DNA of 64,000 nt from contig AP026541.1 in the NCBI GenBank assembly GCA_026075535.2, forward strand, positions 9,796,001 through 9,860,000. Direction: 5' to 3'. Position numbers and translations under genes: made by a program. The stretch comes from Tricholoma matsutake (taxonomy: Eukaryota > Basidiomycota > Agaricomycetes > Agaricales > Tricholomataceae). Below are positions 19,540 to 31,304 of this stretch, piece after piece. The notes under the pieces were generated by a model. It was given only the letters and a program-made list of their open reading frames with translations, searched no databases and was not told where the DNA came from. The stretch's first letter is position 1. Each line of letters opens with the position of its first letter.

Positions 19540-22500
19540 ACATTGCAGCCGCCATTTGTGAGCAGCCTATATCAGGTCAGTCATTTCCTCTCCACTCTGG
19601 TGTACTTTCTTATTGTCTCTTCAGTTGAAGTGTTTAATAAGTTGCTGGGCAGGTCAGCTGGTTCTCATATAGATGGTAGTGATTCCGCTGCATGTCCAAC
19701 TGCCATGACCATCCTGAGCAAACCTCACCCAGATGTTGACGAAGAGTTGTTTAGCATCTTAGACTGGGGTGTAACTTGGGTTCTAGAAGAGTTCTCAACA
19801 GTGTATTTCTCTGGACTCCACTTTCACAGTGGTAGCTAGCCCTTTTACCACATGCCTCAAACCAACACGGACTTGATCTACAACCATCTAACTCTCATAG
19901 CATATCCTCTGAGTGAGTCTTTCAATAGTACCAGTTCAATGGTGTTTGCATCTTTGCCAGATGGAAAGCTGCTCAAGAGTTACTGAGAAATGTGATTACC
20001 TGCATGCATGCTGACGATTACTTGCTGAATGTCAAACTAAATGAGGATAACAGTATCATCAGCCAACCTGCACCTCATTCCTGCACTCAGGCAACATTCA
20101 CAAAAGACAGGTGTTGCATTATGGACACTGAAGACTACATTGACTTCATGGTCCACTCTTTTGCACAACAAATGACCTACTACATCAGTCCAAAATGCTT
20201 GTTGAGATTCAATCGTGATGCCTTCTTCTCCAGTTTTTGCTATGTGAATGATGAACGCAAATGTGTAGGCTATCCACAATCTGCCTATCATTGAGGTTGG
20301 AGTGGGAATGACACGAAGATCAGACAGTATATGAGCAGCTGGAGGATCTTTCAGGTGAGACATTAAGGGTCACAATTCAGACTCAGGGTCCAAAGCTCCA
20401 TATGCAAATGATATATTACTTTCAGCAAAGGAGGAATGGGATGCGCAACTACGAGAAACCTCTATGTCAATCCCAATCTGTGCAGTCACAGAGGCTATAT
20501 CTCCATGGAATGTAAGCGGGGGGTGACCAGGTGCAAGGAAAGGTACTTTGCTTGCAATCTGTTTGGATTATACATCACTTGATTTCTGTTTCAGGAATAG
20601 TTGATCATTTATGGAACCAAGAGAAAGAGGTTTACACTACAGATCTTGTGAAAATGAAATTTAAGGTTAAGAAATGCAAATGGGTCAAATGTTATATTGG
20701 TAAGTACCCAGCTGTGTGAGTTGCACACATATAACATGCCTTGGAGCTGTTCAGCTAAGAAGAGCAACAATGGGGAAAAAGGCAAGCCACCAAAGAAGCA
20801 GCGAGTAAATGACTCTGATGGAGATGTGAATGAATTAGATGGGGAAGAGGATGAGGAATGCTCTTCTGTGGGATCTGATGATGATGATGATGAAGTGGCA
20901 GCATTTCTCAAGGATCTGGACACCATTTCCAAGATATCACGCAGCCGTAGTCGGGGGCACAGGCCTGGTTCTCAGTCTGGTAACCATATCAGCAAGTTGT
21001 ATACAGTTTACAATTTTTGTCAGGCAAGAAAAAGATCTGAAAGTCTAAAAAGCAGGGTAAGAAGAGGGCTCAAACTGAAGATGAAGATGAGGAATATAAG
21101 GGGGCAGATACTGATTGTCTCACAAGTGGAGGGCACAGCACAGATGAGGACACCAATCCCAAGACTGGGGGTCTGATGCCTCCATGTCCTAAATTCATTG
21201 GGGTAGTTATCACTAAACAGCCCCCCAAAGGTTTGTAGACATCCAACTGAGTGCCCAAAAATATGTGATTACTTTAGTATGCAACACAGAGGATGAAATT
21301 AATAGGGGAGAGAATGATATGGACATTGATGATGAGGATGGCGAGAGCGAACATGATGGATGTAGTCTGATCCTAGACACAGCTGAAAAGCCAAGCCACC
21401 ACAATATATCAGAAGGTATGTCGCTCTCGTTGATCATTAGGTGATGCATCATATCTTTGAGGCTCTCTGGGCTGAACGCTATCATGGAAGAAAGTTTACA
21501 GGATCTTCAAACTTCTTTCAAGCATGTGGCCAGCATCAACATAGCCAGATCCCTGAGCCTTATCCAGGTTCTTAATTCCAATACCCAAGATCTTGTAGAT
21601 GGCATGGGCACCCCAACATTTGTGAAAAATGTTGTTGAGCAATTCCATCAACTTCTTGCATCTCATACCGCCATGGGGTTCTTGCTGCACATCATACAAC
21701 ATTGTCTACTACTCACGAATCTTGTGATGTGGGAATGGTTAGAAGGTGCAATTGATGAATCAGCTTGAAATGTGGTCCATTGGCCACATCCACTATATTG
21801 CCAAGCAGAAATCATGGTCGATGCTCAGCCACAAACTATCATGGAACTTGATGCAAACAAGTATATTCCTGGTCTTGCTCTAGCACACCCTACATTCTGG
21901 CATGTAGCCCTTCACAGTAAAAGCCACTATGACTTGGAAGATTCTCAATCTAGAATGCAGAACATTGATAACCTACTCGAGAATATTCTGGTTTAATGGT
22001 TTGATTTTCCAGTTGAACAGAACCTTCGTTTGCAAGCTTTATTCATATGAGAGATCATTGACACCATGGGTTGCGATGCTCTACTCCTTCAACCTGTATG
22101 GGACATAGGAAACTCAGTTGCATGGAGTCTATTCAGAAATGTTCCCAGAAATCCCCCTCGAGCCAATATTCACAAGTGGGCTTCACATGAACTTCATCAC
22201 CATCCTTTGGCACAGATGGAGAGCAGATCACAGCAGATATTAGAAGACATTGGTTGTTGCTTTAGCCAAATTTGTCCCGGAGGGAGAGCTCTGTGTTCCA
22301 AGGTTTTGAAGAACAGCTTGACATCCATCACTCCTGCACCTCCGATGCTTCAGACTATGTCAGTAATCCCAGATGAGGCCCAGATGCACAAGTTCATTAG
22401 CCAAATTGAGCTGCTTTACCCAATCTTAGATGATCTCCAGCAGCTTTTCGTTGCACCCTCTGGCAGCAATCAAACTCAAGCAGAAAAGGACATGACACTG

Positions 22501-23199
22501 TTGAAGTTTCTCTTGCATGTTCAAGCAAATGCTGACAAAAAACTTCCATTCCGCAATCACACTCCTTCTCATATGCAAATACTGGAAGAAGGAGGGCCCT
22601 TCAGCCCTGATATAGTATCAACACCTGCAGGGCTTTTCAGCGCATTAATCTTCAGGGGTGTCACATATCACGCAAATGTTCTTTTTGACCAAGAACATGT
22701 ATTTCAACATCTTTCAGACTGGCAGGCATTACATGAAGAACTATCAAAAACCCATTCTCCAAACTACTTCTGCAATAGATCTGCCTATGGTCAGTGCACA
22801 ACTGCACAGGATGCATCTCACATTCCTGCATATTGGGCGGCAGCTCAAGATCCTAAATTGGGAGGATAGATATCTGATGATAGGCCTGTTGATTTTGAGG
22901 CGCTATACAACAACTTTTGCAAGGGTATGCTCCACGATCAGAAAGCATTCCCCAGTTTTGGTCCCTTGAAGTCATTCCTGCTAGCAACTGGTTATGTGAC
23001 AGCAAAGAAAGCAACCATGCCATCGCTCGCCACGGTAGGGAAGTTAATATATGAAATTGAGTGTGGCACCTTGAAGGGACTCTCTGCTTTAGGTTTTGCT
23101 TGCACTGATGTTACAACAATGGTACAAGCCTTCACTGCAAGTTCACAATCATCTGCTACATGTCATTCCAGAAAATTGTTGGCAGCAAATAGATTTTAG
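19540..23199 (+). pseudogene. Large multi-exon gene of unknown function, likely decayed
   Basis: A series of plus-strand coding-like blocks separated by short GT..AG gaps and some stops. These are 19600-19839 (ILSKPHPDVDEELFSILDWG), 19992-20294 (DYIDFMVHSFAQQMTYYISP), 20739-21176 (basic then very acidic: DGDVNELDGEEDEE, DDDDDEVAAFL), 21457-21768, 22066-22869 (longest, 267 codons; QIELLYPILDDLQQLFVAPS, LLKFLLHVQANADKKLPFRN) and 22927-23199 (LLATGYVTAKKATMPSLATV). The last ends at TAG near 23197. I do not recognise the family. Some blocks may belong to separate genes. The upstream boundary is uncertain, and the 3' end is followed directly by MITE 2. Confidence 0.35.
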
Positions 23200-23221
23200 C
23201 ATATTTTTTGTGGAGCATGCA

Positions 23222-23969
23222 TAGTGTTTAAAGGTCCAGTCCAGTTCGGTTTTTTGACCCAAAAACATAAAGACCGCAACCTAAACCGGTCCAGGACTGA
23301 CCCAGATACTGCTAGAACCAAACCAAACCACCTAGGACCGGTCCTTTCCGGTTAAAAGACCGAAAAAGACTGGTTCAGACTGATGTTTTGTCATGAAATT
23401 TGTCATATTAATATAACCCATATGTATCTTAGCAAATATTACCTGTACCTTATAACCACTGCACAGATGGATAGATATCGTAATTCCCCATCATTTGGTC
23501 CAACTGTTAAGACATTTCATCAAGATTTGACTTGGCTATGATCAATATAAAAATAGATCTACTGAATGACTCATGCCAAACACCAAGAAATGTAATGTGA
23601 CAACCATAAATTATGTGATGCATAGCATGCATTGACAAATGGTGGGAGTATTATTATACATGTTAGTCCTATGATCATTAGTGGAATCAAGCAGATGATC
23701 AACATATGAGTAAGATGAAATGAAAATCAATCTGATTCACCGGATTTTATGTGGGAACATGGTCCAATATATGTTTCCACAATAAAACCAGTTTTAACCA
23801 GTTTAGACCGGTTTTCTTTGGTTTTACGACATTTTTCAAAATGGAAAGACTGCTAACTGGACTGCAAAAGACCGGTCCATAAATAGACCACTGGTCTGGT
23901 CTTTTCTGGTCCAATTCAGTCCAATTTCGGTCTTTTTTTCGGTCCTATGGACTGGACCCTTCAACACTA
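23222..23969. mobile_element. hAT-type MITE 2
   Basis: Ends TAGTGTTTAAAGGTCCAGTC and ...GGACCCTTCAACACTA with a perfect 8-bp target duplication AGCATGCA (23214-23221, 23970-23977). AT-rich interior shares blocks such as GTAATTCCCCAT and CAAGATTTGACT with MITE 4 (45170-45975). No ORF. Confidence 0.9.
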
Positions 23970-24046
23970 AGCATGCACTGTGCAAATTTGGATGACTCGA
24001 CACTGCTTTGTTCAAATCTGTGTACCAGAGAATGAGACATGTTCAA

Positions 24047-26903
24047 TCATGAATTTGGCATAAGTGACTGCTGTTTCAAGCTGGCATAAGCTCCAACTGT
24101 ACATTCAAAGGAGCTGGGGGCGAATCCTGCAGTAACTACTGAACCATTTAGGACATCTTGCTTTCCCCCTCCCCACAAGGGCAAGTCATTAAGATTTTCA
24201 AACGCCTCTTGATCAAACTTGAAACCACTGCATGTAGCATCAAAGATCGGTACTGCATAGGTACTAAGGTCAGTACAAGGATCAGACTTGTGCATTCTAA
24301 ACACTCACCATGTTGATTGAAGTCCAAAAAGCTCAGGTATCTAGAATGACGGTTTGATGTGGAGGAAGCACCACCTTTAGATGGAGATGCATACTTTGAC
24401 AAATGGTTTGTTGAATACTTTTTTGGTGCTAAATTCATACTCAGTATATGATATGCAGAACATGAAGCCAGTCACTCACAGCTCAATCCATCCCCCTCTT
24501 TTCAACTGGACAGCACAAAAGTGGGACCTCCAACTGGAGCTACAAGCACTCACAAGTTGAAGGCATTGCCTAGGTAAGCCATTGCAATTTGGAATTCTTG
24601 TGAGAATGGCACAATCCTGAGATGATGGACCCATTTATCCATACTGTAACCTAACTCATATGGCTCCCTCAGATGGCTCTCTGCAATAGCCCCTGTTACC
24701 AAGAAAACAGCTGTCTCACCAGCACCAGAGGTAACGAGCCAGTTCTCATGAGTTGTAATCAGAGTTAGATCAGCACAAGATGGATTGATAAAGCAATCAA
24801 AACTGTTGAATGCCAATGGTGCTTCCAGGTTCCTAATAAGAAATATGATTAGCTCCAGACTACATCACATGCAGCACTTGAACTACACTCCTTTTGTATC
24901 CCATAGAGATCTTCAATAATTGGTGAGTATCTAAGGTATTCTGTTTTGTTGATTTCCTCCTTGGTACTCTGTGGTAACAATTTTACATAACTATAGTACG
25001 ATCAGCAAAATCATATTGAAACAAATTGCATAAAGTATACATACAGAAGAGGAACAAGCATCTTATACACACTTTTCAACGCATTGTCTTGAATTTTTTT
25101 CTGGAGAACACATTGCAGATCCAACTGGGGAAGTTTTTCTTGTTTAACTTTCTTGATCTGGTCTGAATCTCCATCATCCACAGTGCGATATTCACTAGAA
25201 ATTTCACAAGAAATTTTTACATTTGACAGAAAATCAGAATAAGGTCACAATTTACTTTTTGCCCTTTTGCTTGCTCCCCCTCTTTGCGCTATCTTCAGAA
25301 CTGTATTCAGGACACATGTGAGAAATGGCTGATGGCTGAAGGAATTCACTAGACCAACCTCTCCTCCAGAGCTTCTTTCTTGGTCTATCATTGAATTGTC
25401 GATGAAGGCCCAATCATCGGAGTCTTCCTCATCTATATACTTTGGTAAGGCCCTTTGTTTACATGGCTTACCTATGAACTGCTTCGTCTGCTTAGCCCAC
25501 AATTTCAAGGGGGTGGGAACTATTTCCAGTTCTGTATCTGATGAGATCAATAGGACAGACGGTTCTTGAGGAGCACTACAAATTTCATTCACAATCGCAT
25601 AAAACCCAGAATGTTGGCAACATTTATTGCTCATGCTTTCATCATGCTAACAGTTCATAATGTTAATATAACAGAAAGCATTCATGAAGCATGCAACACA
25701 CAATTTCAGTTTTTCATGGTTTCTTTCTTTCAATGTCATATTCTTTGGAACAGCCTTGGACGAAAGAGGGGATGTTCCCTCAACATCCGGCTGTGCTGAT
25801 TTTGTTCCTTCTGAGGTGTCCCCAGCCTTTCAATCTGCACTGAAAACACAGGCTGTTAAAAGAGGTAGGGGAAAGACAAACACGATTTCTGACTTCACAT
25901 ATTCCACCTTTTTGCTTTGCTTTCAAAGTTGTTGAGGGTGGAGAGGAGTTGGGGTGAGTTTACTGCTACATATGTCACATGTTTTACTCATAAGACAGAA
26001 AACTGATAGCTAAACATACCCTTTGACTGTTTCCTCATCTGCAAGAGGACTTGGCCTGTTCTGATCACACTTCCTTTTATGCACAGAGGACGACTCCTTT
26101 TCTCCAAGACCTTGCTGGGTTCTTGCCTAGAAGCCACATCAGACTACACACCAATATAGAGTTAACTTCATGCACATACTTAAGATTAACAACATTTTGA
26201 TCCTCATGATCCTGAGAAAATATGTCCTGCCTGTGAAAGCACAACTCAAACATGAACATAGGATATAATTCAGACTAGGATCTTGCTAGGATCGATCTTA
26301 CTTAAAGACCTGTGCATCATCATGATGGTTGACTGCAGACCCAAAAGTCAACTTTCTCCTCTTGAACACCTGATGGCTTGAAGAACAATACAACAGATGT
26401 GAGAACCAACACTTAACACTTGACTTACTTTTTGGAAGACACAGCAGGCATCTTTTCAAATTATGGAGTGCCCAGGGAGGCAAGACATGCCTTCTTGGAG
26501 CTTTGAGGGGTAGCCTCAGCATCTCTGGAACTGGGGTGGGTTAGGTGATACAGACAGATTCAAATCCTTACCCATCACTGGGGGACAAAGCTTGCTCAAC
26601 CCTACACTTGTGGGATTTAGGCCTACATAAAGGGTTAAGTCATAAAGGTGTGCTACTTAAATAATAACAAAACACTGACTTCAGAATCTGTTCAACAGGT
26701 GGAAGGGAGTCCCTGCATGCACAGCATGAGTAAATGTACTGTGCAATAACCAACTGCCAACATACATAGAACAGCCCTCATCTTCAGCCAGAACAGGAGA
26801 GGAGTTTCTATTTCAACATAATGCATTTGTCAAACATACCACACAATGACAATGCTGCCAAACAAAACTTACTTGGCATTTTTTCTAGTGGCAGTGTGAG
26901 GCA
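24047..26903 (-). CDS. Hypothetical multi-exon protein (approximate structure)
   Basis: Minus strand. A likely start is MPHTATRKNAK at 26903, followed at once by GTAAGT. Further exon-like pieces: about 26522-26430 (SSKKACLASLGTP, then MPAVSSKK), 25634-25245 (SVLLISSDTELEIVPTPLKL, DEEDSDDWAFIDNSMI; acidic and basic low-complexity), 24816-24550 (INPSCADLTLITTHENWLVT, VFLVTGAIAESHLREPYELG) and 24438-24047 (FKFDQEAFENLNDLPLWGGG). The composition (basic N-terminus, acidic middle, compact C-terminal half) suggests a nuclear or DNA-associated protein, but that is inference only. Exon borders were not all resolved and a frameshift cannot be excluded. Family not recognised. Confidence 0.35.
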
Positions 26904-27588
26904 TTTATGAGTGATCAGAGATTTAGCAGGAGTACATGGTGGAACAAGTTTGGAAAATTGAAGGTGAAGCACAATATTGGTAGGTTTTTATAGCATGTCA
27001 AAACAGAAATAACCAAGCAAAGCATTGCTATGTATTTCTACCTGGGTTGGTGTTATGTGCAGACGGATGTTGAATAACCTTTCAGATAGCGCAGATGTAG
27101 CACTACAGCCAAGACATGTTCAAAGAAACTGGCAAGCAAGCAGTAATTAACATGCCATGCTTACCACAGGCTGGCATTCTTTAATCCATGTATCAACTTA
27201 TCATTTGGATGCCCTGTAGTCCATCTTAGTAAAATATGTGTAGGAGCTGACACTCTCAAGACATACCAGGCTGGCAGATTATCCCAATCCAAATCAAGTC
27301 GACATAGATAGTGTTCATCAGATAAAGCTTGATACTGGTATGTTTACCTAAACACAGTCATAAATCCAACAGCTCAATAATGACGGTATTGTCAGCTATC
27401 CATAAAAGAAGCCTGAGGGCAGTCTTCAGTTAAGCTTTTGCAACTATCATTTGCAGAAGCAGCACTATGCATGGTAAATAGTCATTATGGGAGGCAAGTG
27501 ATATCAGATGCTAACACTGCATGAACCCAACTCCACATCCTGGTTTTTGTATACCTGCCCTTTCAACACACCATAAGCATGGATCCTT
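26904..27588. other. Intergenic between divergent hypothetical genes
   Basis: Lies between the minus-strand start at 26903 and the plus-strand start near 27589, so it may hold both promoters. No repeat, tRNA or conserved site recognised. Confidence 0.3.
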
Positions 27589-28160
27589 ACTATAATACTA
27601 AGGCTGCAGGTGAAACCAAATCAGCTGTTGCACAGCAATATTCACGATCAAACTCCAAAATATAGCTGAAAGTCTGGAAGCGATTGCCAAAGCGAGAGCT
27701 GAAAATGAAAACATTGGCACCCAGCTATCAGAGTTTACCAAGGCAGGGTGTTTGGTATCCTCCAGATCAATTATGACCTGACATGAGACACAGGATATAG
27801 ATTGGTTGACTTGCTACAACACTGTGAATGAAATTAATCCCCAGCAGTGCCATCTAGCGTTCAAGGGTGAGGATGACACATTGGAAGAGGCTGTTTTGAG
27901 CATTCAAGGCATTGTCTGGCAAAAAGACTTGCCACCATTCTATAAAGAAAGGTACTTCAAAGTGATCCTCAGAGCACACACACTAACAGAAGATAGTTTG
28001 CATAAAAATCATATCAGATATCTCAAGCAATCCATCTCTCTCACTGGCTTTGATACTCCGGCTTTCCACACAGCAGTGGACAATCTATCCAGCATCTATG
28101 CACTCTTCAGTCATTGTGTTCTACCAACAAAGCTGCAGGCATGGGTCCTGGATGACTACA

Positions 28161-29038
28161 CACTGGGTGCAGGGCACAATACCCCTGATGGGGTATTATG
28201 TAAGTATCTTGGAAGTATGTTGCAAGTATGCTGATTGTTGATTACCATACCTCCACATTAGTAACTTGTACATATTGTAACTGTATTCTGAATGTCTTGG
28301 CTGAAAGATAATACAATATTTCCTCCCTACTATCACAATAATATTAAGATACTTCTAATGGAGTATTGAAGTGAAAGATCAAAATATTTTTCAAGTACTG
28401 AGAAGGCAGTAACTTGGTGGTATTGAGGTAATTTCTTCAGTACTACCAAGATACTATCTACAATACTATCAAGGTGATATCACAATACTCTGCTTGGGAT
28501 ATGTTAGCAATGTGATGGAAAAGATCTAGAAAACCTCTGTGTGAGTATGCTTGAAATATCATGGAAGTACACAAATAAAAAGAGTAGTCATACACCCCAT
28601 ACCTTCACCATACTAAAGCCAGGGAATATTGGAAGTATTGAAGTGTTGTTTATTCAATACTGTCAAACTACTCTATGGGAAGTATATAAGAAGAAATTTG
28701 ATAAATTGGGAAAGTATTATTAGCAGATGTCTGCACATGCAGGTCTGATGTTGCAAGTATCCACTTCCATGTCTGAGCACCTATACACTGGCTGGACAGT
28801 AAGATACTTCTGAGAAGGAGTATTCTGGAAATAGTCCTAATACTGCCACCATACTCACCAAGGGATATTTTGCCAGTATGCATACCAATCTAGAATACTA
28901 CTTCAGTACCTTCAGGACTATCAAAATATAGTACAATACTGTCAAAATACTTCTAGTGAAGTATGTTGACAATATTAGGAATACTGTCAGGATACTTTCA
29001 CAGTACCTCTCAGGCAGTATTGTGCCTTGCACCCAGTG
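28161..29038. mobile_element. Left sub-element of the palindrome (CACTG ends)
   Basis: An 878-bp unit inside the left arm with its own inverted ends: CACTGGGTGCAGGGCACAAT at 28161 and ...ATTGTGCCTTGCACCCAGTG ending at 29038. It is rich in AGTAYT motifs. The mirror unit is 29671-30548. Confidence 0.75.
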
Positions 29039-29670
29039 ACGTACCTGAGTCAGTACTTGGATGTACAACATGGATGTGCAAGTGGTACTTGAGTACATAC
29101 CTGGACACACAAGTAGATATCAAGTAGGTACTTGGATATACAAGTAAGGACTCAAAACAGTAGGTACTTGAATAAGTACCAGTCCAGTATGTACTTGAAT
29201 AAGTCCCGGTATGTACTTGAATAAGTACCAGTAAGTACCAGTAAGTACTTGAATAAGTACCGGTAAGTACCGGTAAGTACTTGAATAAGTACCAGTAAGT
29301 CCCGGTATGTACTTGAATAAGTCCCGGTATGTACTTGAATAAGTACCGGTAAGTACATACCGGTACATATTCAAGTACATACTGGTACTTACTGGTACTT
29401 ATTCAAGTACTTACCGGTACTTACCGGTACTTATTCAAGTACTTACTGGTACTTACTGGTACTTATTCAAGTACATACCGGGACTTATTCAAGTACATAC
29501 CGGGACTTATTCAAGTACATACTGGACTGGTACTTATTCAAGTACCTACTGTTTTGAGTCCTTACTTGTATATCCAAGTACCTACTTGATATCTACTTGT
29601 GTGTCCAGGTATGTACTCAAGTACCACTTGCACATCCATGTTGTACATCCAAGTACTGACTCAGGTACGT
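29039..29670. repeat. Central palindromic spacer with GTACTTGAATAAGTACC repeats
   Basis: 632 bp between the two 878-bp units. It carries around ten interspersed copies of a motif like AAGTACTTGAATAAGTACCG (29160-29550), many of them locally palindromic (ACCGGTA-type, AGTACT), so the whole region can form branched hairpins. Confidence 0.8.
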
Positions 29671-30548
29671 CACTGGGTGCAAGGCACAATACTGCCTGAG
29701 AGGTACTGTGAAAGTATCCTGACAGTATTCCTAATATTGTCAACATACTTCACTAGAAGTATTTTGACAGTATTGTACTATATTTTGATAGTCCTGAAGG
29801 TACTGAAGTAGTATTCTAGATTGGTATGCATACTGGCAAAATATCCCTTGGTGAGTATGGTGGCAGTATTAGGACTATTTCCAGAATACTCCTTCTCAGA
29901 AGTATCTTACTGTCCAGCCAGTGTGTAGGTGCTCAGACATGGAAGTGGATACTTGCAACATCAGACCTGCATGTGCAGACATCTGCTAATAATACTTTCC
30001 CAATTTATCAAATTTCTTCTTATATACTTCCCATAGAGTAGTTTGACAGTATTGAATAAACAACACTTCAATACTTCCAATATTCCCTGGCTTTAGTATG
30101 GTGAAGGTATGGGGTGTATGACTACTCTTTTTATTTGTGTACTTCCATGATATTTCAAGCATACTCACACAGAGGTTTTCTAGATCTTTTCCATCACATT
30201 GCTAACATATCCCAAGCAGAGTATTGTGATATCACCTTGATAGTATTGTAGATAGTATCTTGGTAGTACTGAAGAAATTACCTCAATACCACCAAGTTAC
30301 TGCCTTCTCAGTACTTGAAAAATATTTTGATCTTTCACTTCAATACTCCATTAGAAGTATCTTAATATTATTGTGATAGTAGGGAGGAAATATTGTATTA
30401 TCTTTCAGCCAAGACATTCAGAATACAGTTACAATATGTACAAGTTACTAATGTGGAGGTATGGTAATCAACAATCAGCATACTTGCAACATACTTCCAA
30501 GATACTTACATAATACCCCATCAGGGGTATTGTGCCCTGCACCCAGTG
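29671..30548. mobile_element. Right sub-element of the palindrome (CACTG ends)
   Basis: Mirror image of 28161-29038, starting CACTGGGTGCAAGGCACAAT and ending TTGTGCCCTGCACCCAGTG. The two inverted copies differ at only a base or so in the parts compared, pointing to a recent origin or gene conversion between the arms. Confidence 0.75.
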
Positions 30549-31304
30549 ACAAAGGATTCTGTTCAATTAGTGCTTCAAACAGGCTTTTCACACCAAGGTC
30601 TGAATCACCAACTGACCCTATCCAAGACCTGGGACGTGATGTTGATCCTCAAGGGAAATTGCTCAAATGTGCTCAACTTGGAGGACAGTATTTTCATAGC
30701 AAAGACAATAAAGTTAATTACTGGGATGGACCACAAATCAGCTTGGAACCTATAAGTGCATGCTGTAATCGCTTACATGGTCAACACTCACAACTGATTT
30801 AACAGATACATTCCAACCTCACCTACCAAAATACAAGTCAGGGATATCATCGAAGTGAAACTGTTCTTCCTTGCAGTACCATTACGAGGCAGTCAGTTCA
30901 AAATGACTGTAGTCCTTCATGACCTCACAATTTTGGATGGAAAGTTTGCTCATGTAAGGGACTTAATATCTACAAGCACAGACCATCCCTGACCCTAGCA
31001 GAATGCCATCACAGCTTGGGCTTCAGATTGCGTTCAACTGGTGAAACCAGCAGCAAGTCTGAAAAGACAAACAGGTTATGAAGATGAACAAGAGGCAGAG
31101 GCTAGAACCAAACTTAGCCAGATGGAAATAGATGAGAGGAATAGCAGAGGGGGTCAAGGGGACAACAATTGTGTGGCAGTTGTCACTCACAACTCTTAAG
31201 TCTAGTATGACATCATATCCAGCAACTAACAGAATGAATTGCCAAAAATAATGTATGTGATCAGGAAGATGTACACTGAACTTCCAACATAGCAACACTA
31301 TTGG

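Larger units (their letters stand above)
28161..30548. mobile_element. Giant palindromic foldback element with CACTG...CAGTG ends
   Basis: A near-perfect inverted repeat of 2388 bp centred at 29354/29355: each arm of 1194 bp is mirrored base for base as far as I followed it (one difference seen, 28783 region versus 29925 region). Ends are CACTGGGTGCAGGGCACAAT and its reverse complement, flanked by the 3-bp direct repeat ACA (28158-28160, 30549-30551). CACTR ends with 3-bp duplications are the hallmark of CACTA/EnSpm transposons. It has no transposase, and the internal ORFs are mirror copies of each other, hence not genes. It interrupts an otherwise continuous reading frame. Confidence 0.9.
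27589..31199 (+). pseudogene. Basidiomycete hypothetical protein gene, split by a 2.39-kb palindrome
   Basis: The plus-strand reading starts near 27589 (MDPYYNTKAAGETKSAVAQQ). The main exon 27806-28160 (WLTCYNTVNEINPQQCHLAF, FYKERYFKVILRAHTLTEDS) is cut by the CACTG element. After one copy of the ACA duplication is removed, the frame continues at 30552 (KGFCSISASNRLFTPRSESP, DLGRDVDPQGKLL, QYFHSKDNKVNYWDGP). A next exon reads QVRDIIEVKLFFLAVPLRGS ... LHDLTILDGKFAH (about 30807-30954), and the last ends VVTHNS at TAA 31197-31199. The 'I/VEVKxxFxxVPxK' block is one I associate with abundant uncharacterised basidiomycete proteins. The intron 5' site near 30752 reads AT instead of GT. The gene is disrupted; its function is unknown. 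Confidence 0.65.

Noticed and set aside
28541..30168. Pairs of identical ORFs on opposite strands (for example 28541-28723 and 29986-30168)
   Set aside because: They are mirror copies created by the palindrome, rich in AGTACT repeats, with no coding signature.
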